Assembly: GCA_023475265.1 (NCBI GenBank)
Contig: JAMCWE010000155.1
Span: 1 to 64,000 of the forward strand
DNA from: Bacteroidota bacterium
Lineage (GTDB): Bacteria; Bacteroidota; Ignavibacteria; Ignavibacteriales; Ignavibacteriaceae
DNA: 64,000 nt
Direction: 5' to 3'
In this document: piece after piece, positions 7,082-17,816 of the stretch
Position numbering within the stretch: the stretch's first letter is position 1
Layout of the letters: every line of letters starts with the position of its first letter
Program-made: the position numbers and the translations under genes
Notes under the pieces: model-generated
Told to the model about the DNA's origin: nothing
What the model saw: the letters and a program-made list of their open reading frames with translations, nothing else
Database searches by the model: none

Positions 7082-9538
7082 ATGAAAATATTAAAATTCG
7101 GCGGTTCCTCGGTAGGCGATGCTGAAAGAATTAAGAATGTAATTGAAATTCTTAAGCAGTCGATTGAAGAAAACAAAAAGATTGCTGTTATCTTTTCTGC
7201 ATTCCAAAAAGTTACTGATAACTTAATTAAGATGAGCCAATTAGCTGCAGCCGGTAATACCGAATATCTTGAGTATTATAAAAAACTTGAACAAAGACAT
7301 ATTTCCACTGCACAGGAAATTCTTGCTATTAAAACACAGAGCGGCATTCTTGCTCAATTGAAATTTACTTTAAATGAACTTGAAGATGTTTTGCACGGCG
7401 TTTATTTGGTTAAAGAACTTTCAGCAAGAACTCAAGATTTTATTTTAAGCTTTGGGGAAAGACTTTCTGCTTTTATAATTGCTCATGCGTTGATTGATAG
7501 AAATATCGATAGCGAATTTCTTGATGCAAGAAATCTAATTAAAACCGATGAAGCATTCGGCGGCGCTAAAGTTGATTTTGAATTAACCTATAATAATATC
7601 AAAGAACATTTTAAAAGCCATAAAAAGCTGCAAGTGATAACTGGCTTTATAGGCTCAACAAACATCAATGAAACTACTACGCTTGGCAGAGGTGGCTCGG
7701 ATTATTCGGCATCGATCTTTGGTGCAGCTTTAGATGTTGATGAAATTGAAATCTGGACTGACGTTGACGGAGTTTTAACTGCCGATCCAAAGAAAGTTAA
7801 AAAAGCTTTTCCGCTGAAAGGAATGACTTATGAAGAAGCGATGGAGCTTTCGCATTTCGGCGCTAAAGTTATTCATCCGCCAACAATGCATCCTGCAATG
7901 GAAAAGAAAATTCCGATCAGAATAAAAAATACATTTAATCCAAGTTTCGAAGGAACGGTTATTAATGGCCACACCAACAATAGTAATTTTTCTATCAAAG
8001 GAATTTCTTCAATCGACGACATTGCTTTGCTAAGAATTCAAGGCGGCGGTATGGTAGGTGTTGCAGGGATAGCTCAAAGAATATTTTCAGCTTTAGCCGG
8101 CAAGCAAATTAATATTATTCTTATTACGCAGGCTTCATCTGAACATTCACTTTGTCTAGCAGTTCTTCCCAAGTTTGCAGCAGCTGCAAAAAAAGCGATT
8201 CAACAAGAACTTCATTATGAAATAAAAGAAAGATTGATACTTGATCCAATTGTTGAAACTAATCTTTCCATAATTGCGGTTGTTGGAGAAAATATGCGAA
8301 GAACTCCGGGAATAGCAGGAAAAGTTTTTCAAGCTTTAGGAAAAAACGGCGTTAACATTATTGCGATTGCACAAGGCTCGTCAGAGTTAAACATCTCCGC
8401 TGTAATTTCACGCGACGATGAAGCGAAAACTTTGAACGCACTGCATGATGCATTTTTCTTATCGATTGCAAAAACCGTAAATCTTTTTATTGTCGGAACC
8501 GGTTTGGTTGGAGGAACCTTGCTGAAACAAATTGATAATCAAACAGAATTTTTAGCTCGTGAATATCTTTTAAATGTAAAAATAATTGGATTAGCAAACA
8601 GCAGAAAAATGTTAATTGATTCTAACAGCATTGATCCTTTGAATTGGGATAAAAGAATTAATGAGGATGGAATAAAAACCAACTTAGATAGTTTGATCGA
8701 AGAAATGAAAAAGTTGAATCTTCCGAACAGTATATTTGTTGACTGTACTGCAAGCGATAAAGTTTCGTTAAGATATAAGGAAATTTTAGATTCAAGTATT
8801 TCTGTAGTTACACCAAACAAAAGAGCAAATGCTTCCAGTTTTGATTATTACATTCAGCTAAAACAATCGGCAATAAAACACAATGTTAGATTTTTATATG
8901 AGACAAATGTAGGCGCCGGTTTACCTATTATCAGCACTCTGAATGATTTAGTTTCCAGCGGCGACAAAGTTATAAAAATTGAAGGCGTAATGTCTGGAAC
9001 TTTAAGTTACATTTTTAATTCTTATACAAACGGAAAAACATTTAGTCAAATTGTAAAAGAAGCAAAAGAAAAAGGATTTACCGAGCCGGATCCAAGAGAA
9101 GATTTGAACGGAATGGACGTGGCGAGAAAGCTTTTGATACTTGCTCGCGAAACCGGTTTATCACTCGAGCTAAAAGATATCAAGGTTGAAAACTTAGTTC
9201 CTGAAGCAGCACGTAATACAAAATCTGTTGATGAATTTTTTGAAAAGCTAAAAGAGTTTGATCATGAATTTGAAGAAAAAAGAAAATGGGCTGAATCTAA
9301 AGGAAATGTTTTAAGATATGTTGCGCTATTGGAAAATGGAAAGGCTGAAATTTCTTTGCAGGAAGTAAATGATAAACATCCTTTTTATTCACTTTCAGAA
9401 AGTGATAATATTTTTGCGCTTACAACAAAACATTATCAAAACCGTCCGATAGTTGTTAAAGGCCCCGGCGCCGGCGCTGACGTAACCGCAGCCGGAGTTT
9501 TCGCAGATGTAATTAGAATATCTAATTATTTGAGTTAG
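7082..9538 (+). CDS. thrA: Bifunctional aspartokinase / homoserine dehydrogenase
   Basis: The 818-residue product joins two enzymes of the aspartate pathway. The aspartokinase domain (about 1-290) starts with the KFGGSS phosphate-binding motif at 5-10. Paired ACT domains (about 312-460), with VGENMRRTPGIAGKVF, are the likely threonine-sensing part. The homoserine dehydrogenase domain (about 465-818) has the nucleotide fold FIVGTGLVGG at 469-478, then VVTPNKRA, EGVMSGTLSYIFNS and a closing GPGAGADVTAAGVFAD. It makes aspartyl phosphate and later reduces aspartate semialdehyde to homoserine. It is the first gene after the threonine attenuator, followed by asd, thrB and thrC. Confidence 0.97.
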   Translation: MKILKFGGSSVGDAERIKNVIEILKQSIEENKKIAVIFSAFQKVTDNLIKMSQLAAAGNTEYLEYYKKLEQRHISTAQEILAIKTQSGILAQLKFTLNELEDVLHGVYLVKELSARTQDFILSFGERLSAFIIAHALIDRNIDSEFLDARNLIKTDEAFGGAKVDFELTYNNIKEHFKSHKKLQVITGFIGSTNINETTTLGRGGSDYSASIFGAALDVDEIEIWTDVDGVLTADPKKVKKAFPLKGMTYEEAMELSHFGAKVIHPPTMHPAMEKKIPIRIKNTFNPSFEGTVINGHTNNSNFSIKGISSIDDIALLRIQGGGMVGVAGIAQRIFSALAGKQINIILITQASSEHSLCLAVLPKFAAAAKKAIQQELHYEIKERLILDPIVETNLSIIAVVGENMRRTPGIAGKVFQALGKNGVNIIAIAQGSSELNISAVISRDDEAKTLNALHDAFFLSIAKTVNLFIVGTGLVGGTLLKQIDNQTEFLAREYLLNVKIIGLANSRKMLIDSNSIDPLNWDKRINEDGIKTNLDSLIEEMKKLNLPNSIFVDCTASDKVSLRYKEILDSSISVVTPNKRANASSFDYYIQLKQSAIKHNVRFLYETNVGAGLPIISTLNDLVSSGDKVIKIEGVMSGTLSYIFNSYTNGKTFSQIVKEAKEKGFTEPDPREDLNGMDVARKLLILARETGLSLELKDIKVENLVPEAARNTKSVDEFFEKLKEFDHEFEEKRKWAESKGNVLRYVALLENGKAEISLQEVNDKHPFYSLSESDNIFALTTKHYQNRPIVVKGPGAGADVTAAGVFADVIRISNYLS

Positions 9539-9644
9539 TGAAGTAACTAGTTTTAGATTATGAAAAGTCACAAATGTTCGTAAAAGTAATTATTAAACTT
9601 GTAATATTAAATTTAAAAACTTAGATCAAAATTAGAGAGAAGAA

Positions 9645-10691
9645 ATGACTAGCAATGAAAAAATCCCAGTTGGAGTGCTCGGTGCGACAGGAAGCGTCGG
9701 CCAAAAATTTATCGAATTACTTTCAAATCATCCGTGGTTCCAGGTAACTGAAGTTGCGGCATCAGAAAGATCATCTGGAAAAAAATATAAGGAAGCAGTT
9801 AATTGGATACTTTCAACTCCTTTACCAAAAGATGTAGCTGAATTAACTGTTAAGGAATGTGAACCAGTATTAAAAAGTAAAATAGTTTTTTCCGGATTGG
9901 ATTCCGGTGTTGCCGGACCAATTGAAGAAGCATTTGCTAAGAAAGGATATGTTGTTGTTTCTAATTCAAAAAATCATCGCATGGATAAAGATGTTCCTCT
10001 GTTAGTTCCGGAGATAAATGCAGATCACCTCGAATTAATTAAATCTCAGAATTATAATGGCGGTTGCATAGTTACAAATCCAAATTGTTCAACGATTGGT
10101 TTGGTATTAGCATTAAAACCATTGGAAGATAATTTTGGTTTAGAAGCCGTGAATGTAGTAACAATGCAAGCGCTTTCCGGCGCTGGTTATCCGGGTGTCG
10201 CAAGTCTTGATACTATTGATAATGTAATTCCATTTATTTCCGGCGAAGAACCAAAGCTCGAAACTGAACCATTAAAAATTTTGGGTAAGTTTTCAAAAGA
10301 TCAGATAATTAATAATGATATTAAAATTAGTGCGCAGTGCAATCGTGTATCTGTTGTTGATGGACATTTGGAATGCGTACAGGTAAAATTAAAAAAGAAA
10401 ACTTCGATTGAAGAAATTAAACTAGCTTGGAAGAATTTTTCTGCTGAACCACAGGAATTAAATTTACCAACTGCACCGTTAAAGCCGATTCATTATTTTG
10501 AAGAAGAAAAATATCCTCAACCAAGAATTCACAGAAATCTTGACAAAGGAATGGCGGCTTCGGTTGGAAGATTACGCGAAGACAATTTATTTGATTATAA
10601 ATTTGTAGTTCTTTCGCATAATACAAATCGCGGCGCTGCCGGCGGTGCTTTGCTATGCGCTGAACTTATGAAAGCAAAGGGATTGATCTAA
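9645..10691 (+). CDS. asd: Aspartate-semialdehyde dehydrogenase, archaeal/fungal-like type
   Basis: The enzyme reduces aspartyl phosphate to aspartate semialdehyde with NADPH. The nucleotide-binding loop GATGSVGQ lies near residues 13-20, the catalytic cysteine is C148 in NPNCSTIG, and the catalytic histidine is probably H241 in VVDGHLECV. The segments VVTMQALSGAGYPGV and FISGEEPKLETEP resemble the archaeal/fungal branch more than the E. coli-type enzyme, judged by eye. A GAGAAG ribosome-binding site precedes the ATG. It sits between the two genes whose products it connects, thrA and thrB. Confidence 0.95.
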   Translation: MTSNEKIPVGVLGATGSVGQKFIELLSNHPWFQVTEVAASERSSGKKYKEAVNWILSTPLPKDVAELTVKECEPVLKSKIVFSGLDSGVAGPIEEAFAKKGYVVVSNSKNHRMDKDVPLLVPEINADHLELIKSQNYNGGCIVTNPNCSTIGLVLALKPLEDNFGLEAVNVVTMQALSGAGYPGVASLDTIDNVIPFISGEEPKLETEPLKILGKFSKDQIINNDIKISAQCNRVSVVDGHLECVQVKLKKKTSIEEIKLAWKNFSAEPQELNLPTAPLKPIHYFEEEKYPQPRIHRNLDKGMAASVGRLREDNLFDYKFVVLSHNTNRGAAGGALLCAELMKAKGLI

Positions 10692-10723
10692 AAATATATT
10701 TTCGAAATAAATGAAATTCAAAG

Positions 10724-11659
10724 ATGAAAAAAGAAATAAAGGTATTCGCTCCGGCTTCAGTAACTAATGTTAGCTGCGGATTCGATGTCCTCGGCTTCGC
10801 AATTGACTGGCCTGGTGACGAAGTTATTTTAAGAATAACTGATTCACCAGGAATTAAAATTTCTAAAATTACCGGAGAAGACGGAAGACTTCCTTTAGAT
10901 CCTCAAAAAAACACAGCGGGCGTATCTTTGATTTCCATGACAGAAAATCTAAAGTTTGATAAAGGAATTGAAATTGAAATACACAAGAAAATGGCGTTAG
11001 GAAGCGGACTTGGTTCGAGCGCTGCCAGCGCGGTTGCAAGCGTGTTTGCTCTAAATGAAATTTTAGATCACCCTTTTCCAAAAAAGGAATTATTGCCATT
11101 TGCTCTTGAAGGAGAAAAATTAACTTGCGGAGGAACACCGCATGCCGACAATGTTTCAGCTTGTTTGATGGGCGGATTTGTTATTGTTAGAAGTGTTAAC
11201 CCAATTGATGTAATAAATATTAATACACCAGCAGATTTATATTGTACCATAATTCATCCTCATCTAGAAATTAATACTTCCGACACTAGAAAAATTTTAA
11301 GAAAACAAATCCTGCTTTCAGACGCCGTAAAACAATGGGGAAACGTTGCCGGATTGGTTGCAGGATTGATGAACAAGGATTATGAGCTTATCAGCAGATC
11401 GCTTCAAGATGTAATTATAGAGCCGATAAGATCGATATTAATTCCTGGTTTTAATGAAATTAAAAATGCTGCGGTCAATGCAGGAGCTTTAGGATGCAGC
11501 ATTTCAGGTTCAGGACCTTCCATATTCGCATTTAGTAAATCTAATTCGACTGCTGAAAAAGTTGGTGCAGCTATGAATGTAATTTTAAAATCTTTGGATT
11601 TGAGCGGTGACCTTTATATTTCTAAAATTAATCATGAAGGTCCGAAAGTTATAAATTGA
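10724..11659 (+). CDS. thrB: Homoserine kinase (GHMP family)
   Basis: The 311-residue product has the normal length of bacterial ThrB. The GHMP ATP-binding loop GSGLGSSAASA follows the usual N-terminal APASVTNVSCGFDVLG motif, and the C-terminal GCSISGSGPSIFAF is the third GHMP motif. It phosphorylates homoserine, supplying threonine synthase encoded next. It starts 32 bases after asd, so it belongs to the same operon. Confidence 0.96.
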   Translation: MKKEIKVFAPASVTNVSCGFDVLGFAIDWPGDEVILRITDSPGIKISKITGEDGRLPLDPQKNTAGVSLISMTENLKFDKGIEIEIHKKMALGSGLGSSAASAVASVFALNEILDHPFPKKELLPFALEGEKLTCGGTPHADNVSACLMGGFVIVRSVNPIDVININTPADLYCTIIHPHLEINTSDTRKILRKQILLSDAVKQWGNVAGLVAGLMNKDYELISRSLQDVIIEPIRSILIPGFNEIKNAAVNAGALGCSISGSGPSIFAFSKSNSTAEKVGAAMNVILKSLDLSGDLYISKINHEGPKVIN

Positions 11660-11720
11660 AAAAATATTTTAACCAAGTAATATGAAAATATTACTCAACA
11701 ATTATTTTATAGAAACGTAG

Positions 11721-13025
11721 ATGAAATTTTATAGTACAAATAACAAAACTAATTTGGTGTCATTTAAAGAAGCTGTTTTAAACGGAATAGCAAATGACGG
11801 CGGATTATTTATGCCGGTTGAAATTCCAAAACTTCCTCAAGCTTTTTTTAGTTCGCTTGATAAGCTTTCATTCAAAGAAATATCTTTTATAGCATCTAGG
11901 CAAATATTCGGACAAGATTTAAAAGATGAAATCCTTTCCGAAATAATAAATTCGACAATTACATTTGATGCGCCGTTAGTTAAACTAAATAATGAACTTA
12001 ATATTCTTGAATTATTTCATGGACCCACTTTAGCTTTTAAAGATTTCGGCGCAAGGTTCATGGCAAATGTAATGGCATATCTAAATAAAGATTCAGATAG
12101 AGAAATAAAAATTCTCGTTGCCACTTCCGGCGATACTGGCAGTGCAGTTGCAAATGGTTTTTATAAAGTGAAAGGAATTAATGTTGTTCTGCTTTATCCA
12201 AGCCAAAAAGTAAGTAAAATTCAAGAACAACAACTCACAACATTAGGTGAGAACATTTCCGCTCTCGAAGTGAAAGGTACGTTTGATGATTGCCAGAGGC
12301 TTGTTAAACAAGCATTCCTTGATAAAGATTTATTAAACCATTGTAATCTTTCATCTGCAAACTCAATAAATATCGCTCGATTATTGCCGCAATCATTTTA
12401 TTATTTTTATGCTTACTCTCAGATTAAAGACAAAAGTCTCCCATTAATTATTTCCGTACCAAGCGGAAATTTCGGAAATCTAACAGCCGGATTAATTGCA
12501 ATGGAAATGGGATTACCAGTCCATAAATTTATTGCGGCTACAAATGCTAATGATGTATTCCCAAAATATTTGGAGACATCTGTATTTCAGGCAAAACCAT
12601 CAGTGAAGACTTTATCTAATGCAATGGATGTTGGAAATCCAAGCAATTTTGTGCGCATACTTGATTTATACAATCATGACCATAATTTAATTAAGCAAAA
12701 AATATTCAGCACAAGTTTTTCCGATTCAGAAACAATTGAAGCGATGAAAGAAATAAAAACAAAATATAATTACATAATCGATCCGCATGGAGCGGTAGGA
12801 TATCTTGCAATGAAAAAATATTTGTCTGAAAATTATTACAATCAATTTAATGGTGTAATACTCGAAACAGCACATCCGGCAAAGTTTGCTGATATTGTTG
12901 AGGATGTTCTTGATACAAAAATTGAAGTTCCAGAAAGGTTACAAACTTGTCTAACGAAAAAGAAAAGCTCAATAGAAATTTCAAAAGATTATATTGATTT
13001 TAAAAATTTTATCTTAAGTAATTAA
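11721..13025 (+). CDS. thrC: Threonine synthase
   Basis: This 434-residue PLP enzyme converts O-phosphohomoserine to threonine. The cofactor lysine is K107 in FHGPTLAFKDFGARF, and the phosphate-binding ATSGDTGSAVANGF and the SVPSGNFGNLTAG segments are intact. The N-terminal start MKFYSTNNKT...NGIANDGGLFMP is typical of the E. coli/Bacteroidota class. It is the last committed enzyme of the threonine branch and is followed after 13 bases by proC. Confidence 0.96.
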   Translation: MKFYSTNNKTNLVSFKEAVLNGIANDGGLFMPVEIPKLPQAFFSSLDKLSFKEISFIASRQIFGQDLKDEILSEIINSTITFDAPLVKLNNELNILELFHGPTLAFKDFGARFMANVMAYLNKDSDREIKILVATSGDTGSAVANGFYKVKGINVVLLYPSQKVSKIQEQQLTTLGENISALEVKGTFDDCQRLVKQAFLDKDLLNHCNLSSANSINIARLLPQSFYYFYAYSQIKDKSLPLIISVPSGNFGNLTAGLIAMEMGLPVHKFIAATNANDVFPKYLETSVFQAKPSVKTLSNAMDVGNPSNFVRILDLYNHDHNLIKQKIFSTSFSDSETIEAMKEIKTKYNYIIDPHGAVGYLAMKKYLSENYYNQFNGVILETAHPAKFADIVEDVLDTKIEVPERLQTCLTKKKSSIEISKDYIDFKNFILSN

Positions 13026-13038
13026 AAGGAAAGAAAAG

Positions 13039-13854
13039 ATGGATTCACAAAAAAGAGTTGCAATACTTGGCGGAGGTAATATTGGATTAGCAATAGCAAA
13101 AGGACTTGAGATTTCAAATTTATATCCACCAGAAAATATTTATATAACTAGAAGGCATATCGAACAGCTAGATGAATTTAAAAGTAAGGGATTTAAAATA
13201 GCTGCTGATAATAAACTCGCTGTTAAAAATTCGGAAATACTAATTATAGCTGTTCAGCCGAAACAGCTTGACGAATTATTAAAAGATATTTCCTCTGAAA
13301 TTAATAAAGAAAAACATTTGGTAATTTCTGTTGTATCCGGCGCTGGAATTAAAGTAATTAAAAAGTTGATAGGAAATGAAGTTAAGGTAGTAAGGGCAAT
13401 GCCAAATACTGCAATTGCAATTCAGGAATCAATGACATGTCTTTCATCAGAATTTAAAACTGATAGTTCGTTAATGACTGCAAAAAAAATATTTGATTCC
13501 GTCGGAAAGACAATGATAATTGAAGAAGATCTAATGGTGCCGGCAACCGCATTATGCGCTTGCGGAATTGCATTCTTTCTTCGCGCAATTCGAGCTGCAT
13601 CTCAAGGAGGAATTGAAATTGGCTTCCACTCGGATGAGGCAATTTTTATGGCTGCACAAACTGCTAAAGGTGCCGCTTCGCTTTTGGTAAATACTAAATC
13701 TCATCCTGAAAGTGAAGTTGATAAAGTTACAACACCAAGAGGAATAACAATTTCCGGTTTAAACCAGATGGAACATAATGGATTCAGTTCAGCAATGATA
13801 AAAGGAATTACTACTTCAGCAGATAAAGCAGCAAGGCTTTATAATAATGAATAA
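13039..13854 (+). CDS. proC: Pyrroline-5-carboxylate reductase
   Basis: The last step of proline synthesis reduces pyrroline-5-carboxylate with NAD(P)H. The Rossmann loop AILGGGNIGLAIAKGL lies at the N-terminus, followed by AVQPKQL and VVRAMPNTA. The C-terminal signature (ASLLVNTKSHPESEVDKVTTPRG...) is complete. Length (271) is normal for the family. An AAGGAAAG ribosome-binding site precedes the ATG only 13 bases after thrC, so proline synthesis appears to be co-transcribed with the threonine genes. Confidence 0.95.
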   Translation: MDSQKRVAILGGGNIGLAIAKGLEISNLYPPENIYITRRHIEQLDEFKSKGFKIAADNKLAVKNSEILIIAVQPKQLDELLKDISSEINKEKHLVISVVSGAGIKVIKKLIGNEVKVVRAMPNTAIAIQESMTCLSSEFKTDSSLMTAKKIFDSVGKTMIIEEDLMVPATALCACGIAFFLRAIRAASQGGIEIGFHSDEAIFMAAQTAKGAASLLVNTKSHPESEVDKVTTPRGITISGLNQMEHNGFSSAMIKGITTSADKAARLYNNE

Positions 13855-13953
13855 CTTTATCAGAATTTATTTTAATAATTCAGAATATTCATGAAATAAA
13901 AATATATTTTTAAGCACATTGAGTTGAAATTCATAATTTATATTTGGATAAGT

Positions 13954-13985
13954 ATTGACAAGAACTTCTATTAGAGTTATCTTTG
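13954..13985 (+). promoter_or_regulatory. Probable promoter of the met leader-riboswitch-metYX unit
   Basis: ATTG at 13954-13957 is followed, after 20 bases, by TATCTTTG at 13978-13985. This matches TTTG-N19..21-TAnnTTTG with one mismatch in the upstream box. The leader-peptide ATG is at 13997, again just after the expected transcription start, as in the threonine operon. Confidence 0.6.
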
Positions 13986-13996
13986 CCAAAGTTAAA

Positions 13997-14098
13997 ATGA
14001 AAACAGAAAAATTAAATATCGTAAATAAAGAAAATCAAATGGCAATGTGTCTTTGCTGTATGATGATGTGTATGTCATCATGGAAGGACACACCTTAA
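13997..14098 (+). CDS. Met/Cys-rich leader peptide (33 aa)
   Basis: The frame encodes 33 residues beginning MKTEKLNIVNK. The centre is extraordinarily rich in sulfur amino acids: residues 15-26 read MAMCLCCMMMCM, giving six internal Met and four Cys. It ends at TAA 14096-14098. The codon run lies in the 5' arm of a long hairpin followed by an intrinsic terminator, so it should act as a sensor of charged Met- and Cys-tRNA. It precedes a SAM-I riboswitch and metY-metX, whose products make homocysteine. The role is inferred from composition, position and RNA folding. Confidence 0.8.
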   Translation: MKTEKLNIVNKENQMAMCLCCMMMCMSSWKDTP

Positions 14099-14156
14099 TT
14101 ATAAATAAATAAGAAATTAAGAATAAGCCCTTCCGAGACCAAATCGCGAAGGGCTT
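14046..14156 (+). promoter_or_regulatory. Met/Cys attenuator RNA
   Basis: A pause hairpin forms from TGTGTCTTT (14046-14054) with AAGGACACA (14084-14092), capped by ATGATGA (14060-14066) with TCATCAT (14075-14081). One strand contains the Met/Cys codons. The alternative pairing GGAAGG (14082-14087) with CCTTCC (14129-14134) would take apart the following terminator. This gives the same three-state logic as the threonine attenuator. The antiterminator is short (6-7 bp), so its stability should be calculated. Confidence 0.65.
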
Positions 14157-14160
14157 TTTG
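14125..14160 (+). terminator. Attenuator terminator before the SAM-I riboswitch
   Basis: The stem AAGCCCTTC (14125-14133) / GAAGGGCTT (14148-14156) is followed by TTTGTTT. It lies after the leader peptide and about 40 bases before the riboswitch aptamer, so it can stop transcription before the aptamer is made. Confidence 0.88.
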
Positions 14161-14200
14161 TTTGAGAAAAAATGACTTAAAAAAATAAAAATATTTAAAG

Positions 14201-15789
<1,589 letters not shown>

Positions 15790-15822
15790 AATTCTGCATC
15801 ATTAATTTTTTTAATAAGATAT

Positions 15823-15864
15823 TTTAGACAGGAGTGGTTGATTGCCACTCTGTCTAAATTTTTT
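15823..15864 (+). terminator. Terminator between metY and metX
   Basis: A 14-bp stem with a single bulged G (TTTAGACAG-G-AGTGG with CCACTCTGTCTAAA) closes a 7-base loop and runs into ATTTTTT. It should separate metY from metX transcripts at least partly. Confidence 0.88.
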
Positions 15865-15912
15865 AAGATTTAAAATAGATTGATTATTTTGCAACATTAA
15901 TTAAATATCAAA

Positions 15913-17082
15913 ATGGAAACTGCACTGAAAGAATCTGTTGAAATATTTGCTAAGACTAATATCATCCAACTTTATGATGAACAAAATCCGTTATTACTTG
16001 AATCGGGTGAAAAATTAAATTCAGTTCAAGCTGCTTATCAGACGTATGGCAATTTAAATAATTACGGCGATAATGCTATTTTAATTTGCCATGCATTAAC
16101 AGGTAATGCTCATGCCGCAGGTATCATAACTGAAGAAGAATTAGTTAAATCAGATAATGACGAATTTTTATTCAAATATAATAAAATGCATTTAGGCAAA
16201 TCCGGTTGGTGGGATTCATTAATAGGACAAGGAAAAGTCTTCGATACTGATAAATATTTTATAGTAAGCTCAAATTTTTTAGGCGGTTGTTATGGAACTA
16301 CCGGGCCGACAAGTATTAATCCGAAAACGAATGAGAAATATGGATTGGACTTCCCTTCCTTTACAGTCAGAGATATGGTTAAAGTTCAATATCAATTGTT
16401 AAAACGTTTAGGCGTAAAAAAGTTGGTGGCAGTTGCCGGCGGTTCATTAGGCGGTATGCAAGTTCTTGAATGGGCAATTATGTATCCGGAAATTGTTGAA
16501 TCAATTATTCCAATTGCAACTGCAGCTAAACATTCTCCCTGGTGCATTTCATTAAATGAAACTGCAAGAGATGCTATAATAAACGATCCTGAATGGAAAG
16601 AAGGGAAATACATTAATCAACCATTGAATGGATTAAGTCTTGCGCGCAAGATCGCGATGATTAGCTATCGCAGCAATGTTTCTTTTAATTCAAAGTTTGG
16701 AAGAATAATATCAGATCATAAACAAAATGTTTTCAAAAAAAGAGAACAATTTCAAATTGAAAGTTATTTAGAATATCAAGGAAAGAAACTGGTTGAAAGA
16801 TTCGATGCTAATACTTATCTGTATATTACAAATGCAATGGATCTTCATGATGTAAGTAAAGACAGAGGAACTTTTGAAGATGTACTTGGAAGTATCAAAG
16901 CGAGGTCATTAAATATCGGTATTTCTACAGATGTTTTATATCCTGCTAGCGAGCAAATAGGAATCTCGTATGTAATTCCTAATTCAAGTTATATTGAAAT
17001 TAATTCAAAATATGGACACGATGCCTTTCTCATTGAGTTTGATCAATTAACAAGACACATTAAAAAATTCTTGAATGATTAG
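15913..17082 (+). CDS. metX: Homoserine O-acetyltransferase
   Basis: This alpha/beta-hydrolase-fold enzyme transfers an acetyl group from acetyl-CoA to homoserine. The nucleophile is S178 in [14 protein letters not shown]. The other triad members are probably the Asp of ISTDVLYP and the His of KYGHDAFL near the C-terminus. The segments [12 protein letters not shown] and [14 protein letters not shown] are diagnostic of MetX. Length (389) is normal. The product feeds MetY. The family contains both acetyl- and succinyltransferases, and pairing with metY favours acetyl. Confidence 0.93.
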   Translation: METALKESVEIFAKTNIIQLYDEQNPLLLESGEKLNSVQAAYQTYGNLNNYGDNAILICHALTGNAHAAGIITEEELVKSDNDEFLFKYNKMHLGKSGWWDSLIGQGKVFDTDKYFIVSSNFLGGCYGTTGPTSINPKTNEKYGLDFPSFTVRDMVKVQYQLLKRLGVKKLVAVAGGSLGGMQVLEWAIMYPEIVESIIPIATAAKHSPWCISLNETARDAIINDPEWKEGKYINQPLNGLSLARKIAMISYRSNVSFNSKFGRIISDHKQNVFKKREQFQIESYLEYQGKKLVERFDANTYLYITNAMDLHDVSKDRGTFEDVLGSIKARSLNIGISTDVLYPASEQIGISYVIPNSSYIEINSKYGHDAFLIEFDQLTRHIKKFLND

Positions 17083-17757
17083 CTAGATTTTATTCTGTTG
17101 TACTTATCACAAAGGACCTATCGTGTGAACTACACCTTTTGATATAAAATCTATATGGATAATATTTGAATTGGAAAAAAAATTTGGGACATGGCGGTCT
17201 ACTTGCGGATCTACATTCACCATGCCCCAAGGTGGGCTTAAAGAAGAGAGGCAAACTTTCAAATAAACTCTTGTAATTCGATCTAATATTATTTAATAAT
17301 TTCTATTCTTTTCAAATCATAAAACAATTCAATCTTAGCCATCCAAATAAATACTTTAAGATTGAAATGAACAGAATTTTATAATCAAAATATTCTTTAG
17401 ACTGGTTATAACAAAATCCGTCTCTCTCATATTAGCAATCTTCATTCCAAAATTTGATTTTTTAGCAAAATTTGCAATTTTCGCTTTTTCACAATAAACC
17501 TTTTAAAAAAAATTTATTTATATTGTTGAATATTCTCACAGTTTGGAAGGTAAAAAAAATAATTTCCTAAATGTGGGAAGATTAATAATTAACAACTTAA
17601 ATCAAGTTTTAATGGCCAAATAAAATTTATTTAGCTTTCACTTTCTTCATTTAGAAGACTGAATTTAATTTATAATTATGGCATTATTTTATCTATTAAT
17701 TTCGTAATTTTTTTTGTGTTGATTTAAACAGATTGATTTTTTCGGCTTTGTTTTTTT
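17083..17757. other. Long AT-rich intergenic region between metX and the kinase gene
   Basis: No gene is supported here. It contains the GC-richer hairpin at 17184-17230 and a single TTTCCTAAATGTGGGAAG element near 17563, which resembles units of the 21-bp array at 54472. A short open frame on the minus strand near 17365-17515 has no start codon and is not called. Confidence 0.5.
17184..17230. repeat. GC-rich hairpin in intergenic DNA
   Basis: TTGGGACATGG at 17184-17194 pairs with CCATGCCCCAA at 17220-17230, with one mismatch, enclosing a 25-base loop. It stands out from AT-rich surroundings. There is no T run, so it is unlikely to be an intrinsic terminator. A small RNA or a dispersed repeat are alternatives. 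Confidence 0.45.
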
Positions 17758-17765
17758 TATCTTTG
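17758..17765 (+). promoter_or_regulatory. Possible -7 promoter element of the kinase-regulator operon
   Basis: TATCTTTG matches TAnnTTTG and lies about 50 bases before the histidine-kinase start. The upstream TTTG box is poor (TTG near 17733, spacing about 22), so only the -7 element is supported. Confidence 0.35.
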
Positions 17766-17816
17766 CATAAATGCAACTTATAAATAAAGTTTATCTAAAC
17801 CAGGCAAAGATTGTAC

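Noticed and set aside
17365-17515. Minus-strand open frame of about 45 codons with protein-like composition
   Set aside because: It has no start codon or ribosome-binding site, opens right after a stop, and shows no family motif. AT-rich DNA readily gives frames of this length.
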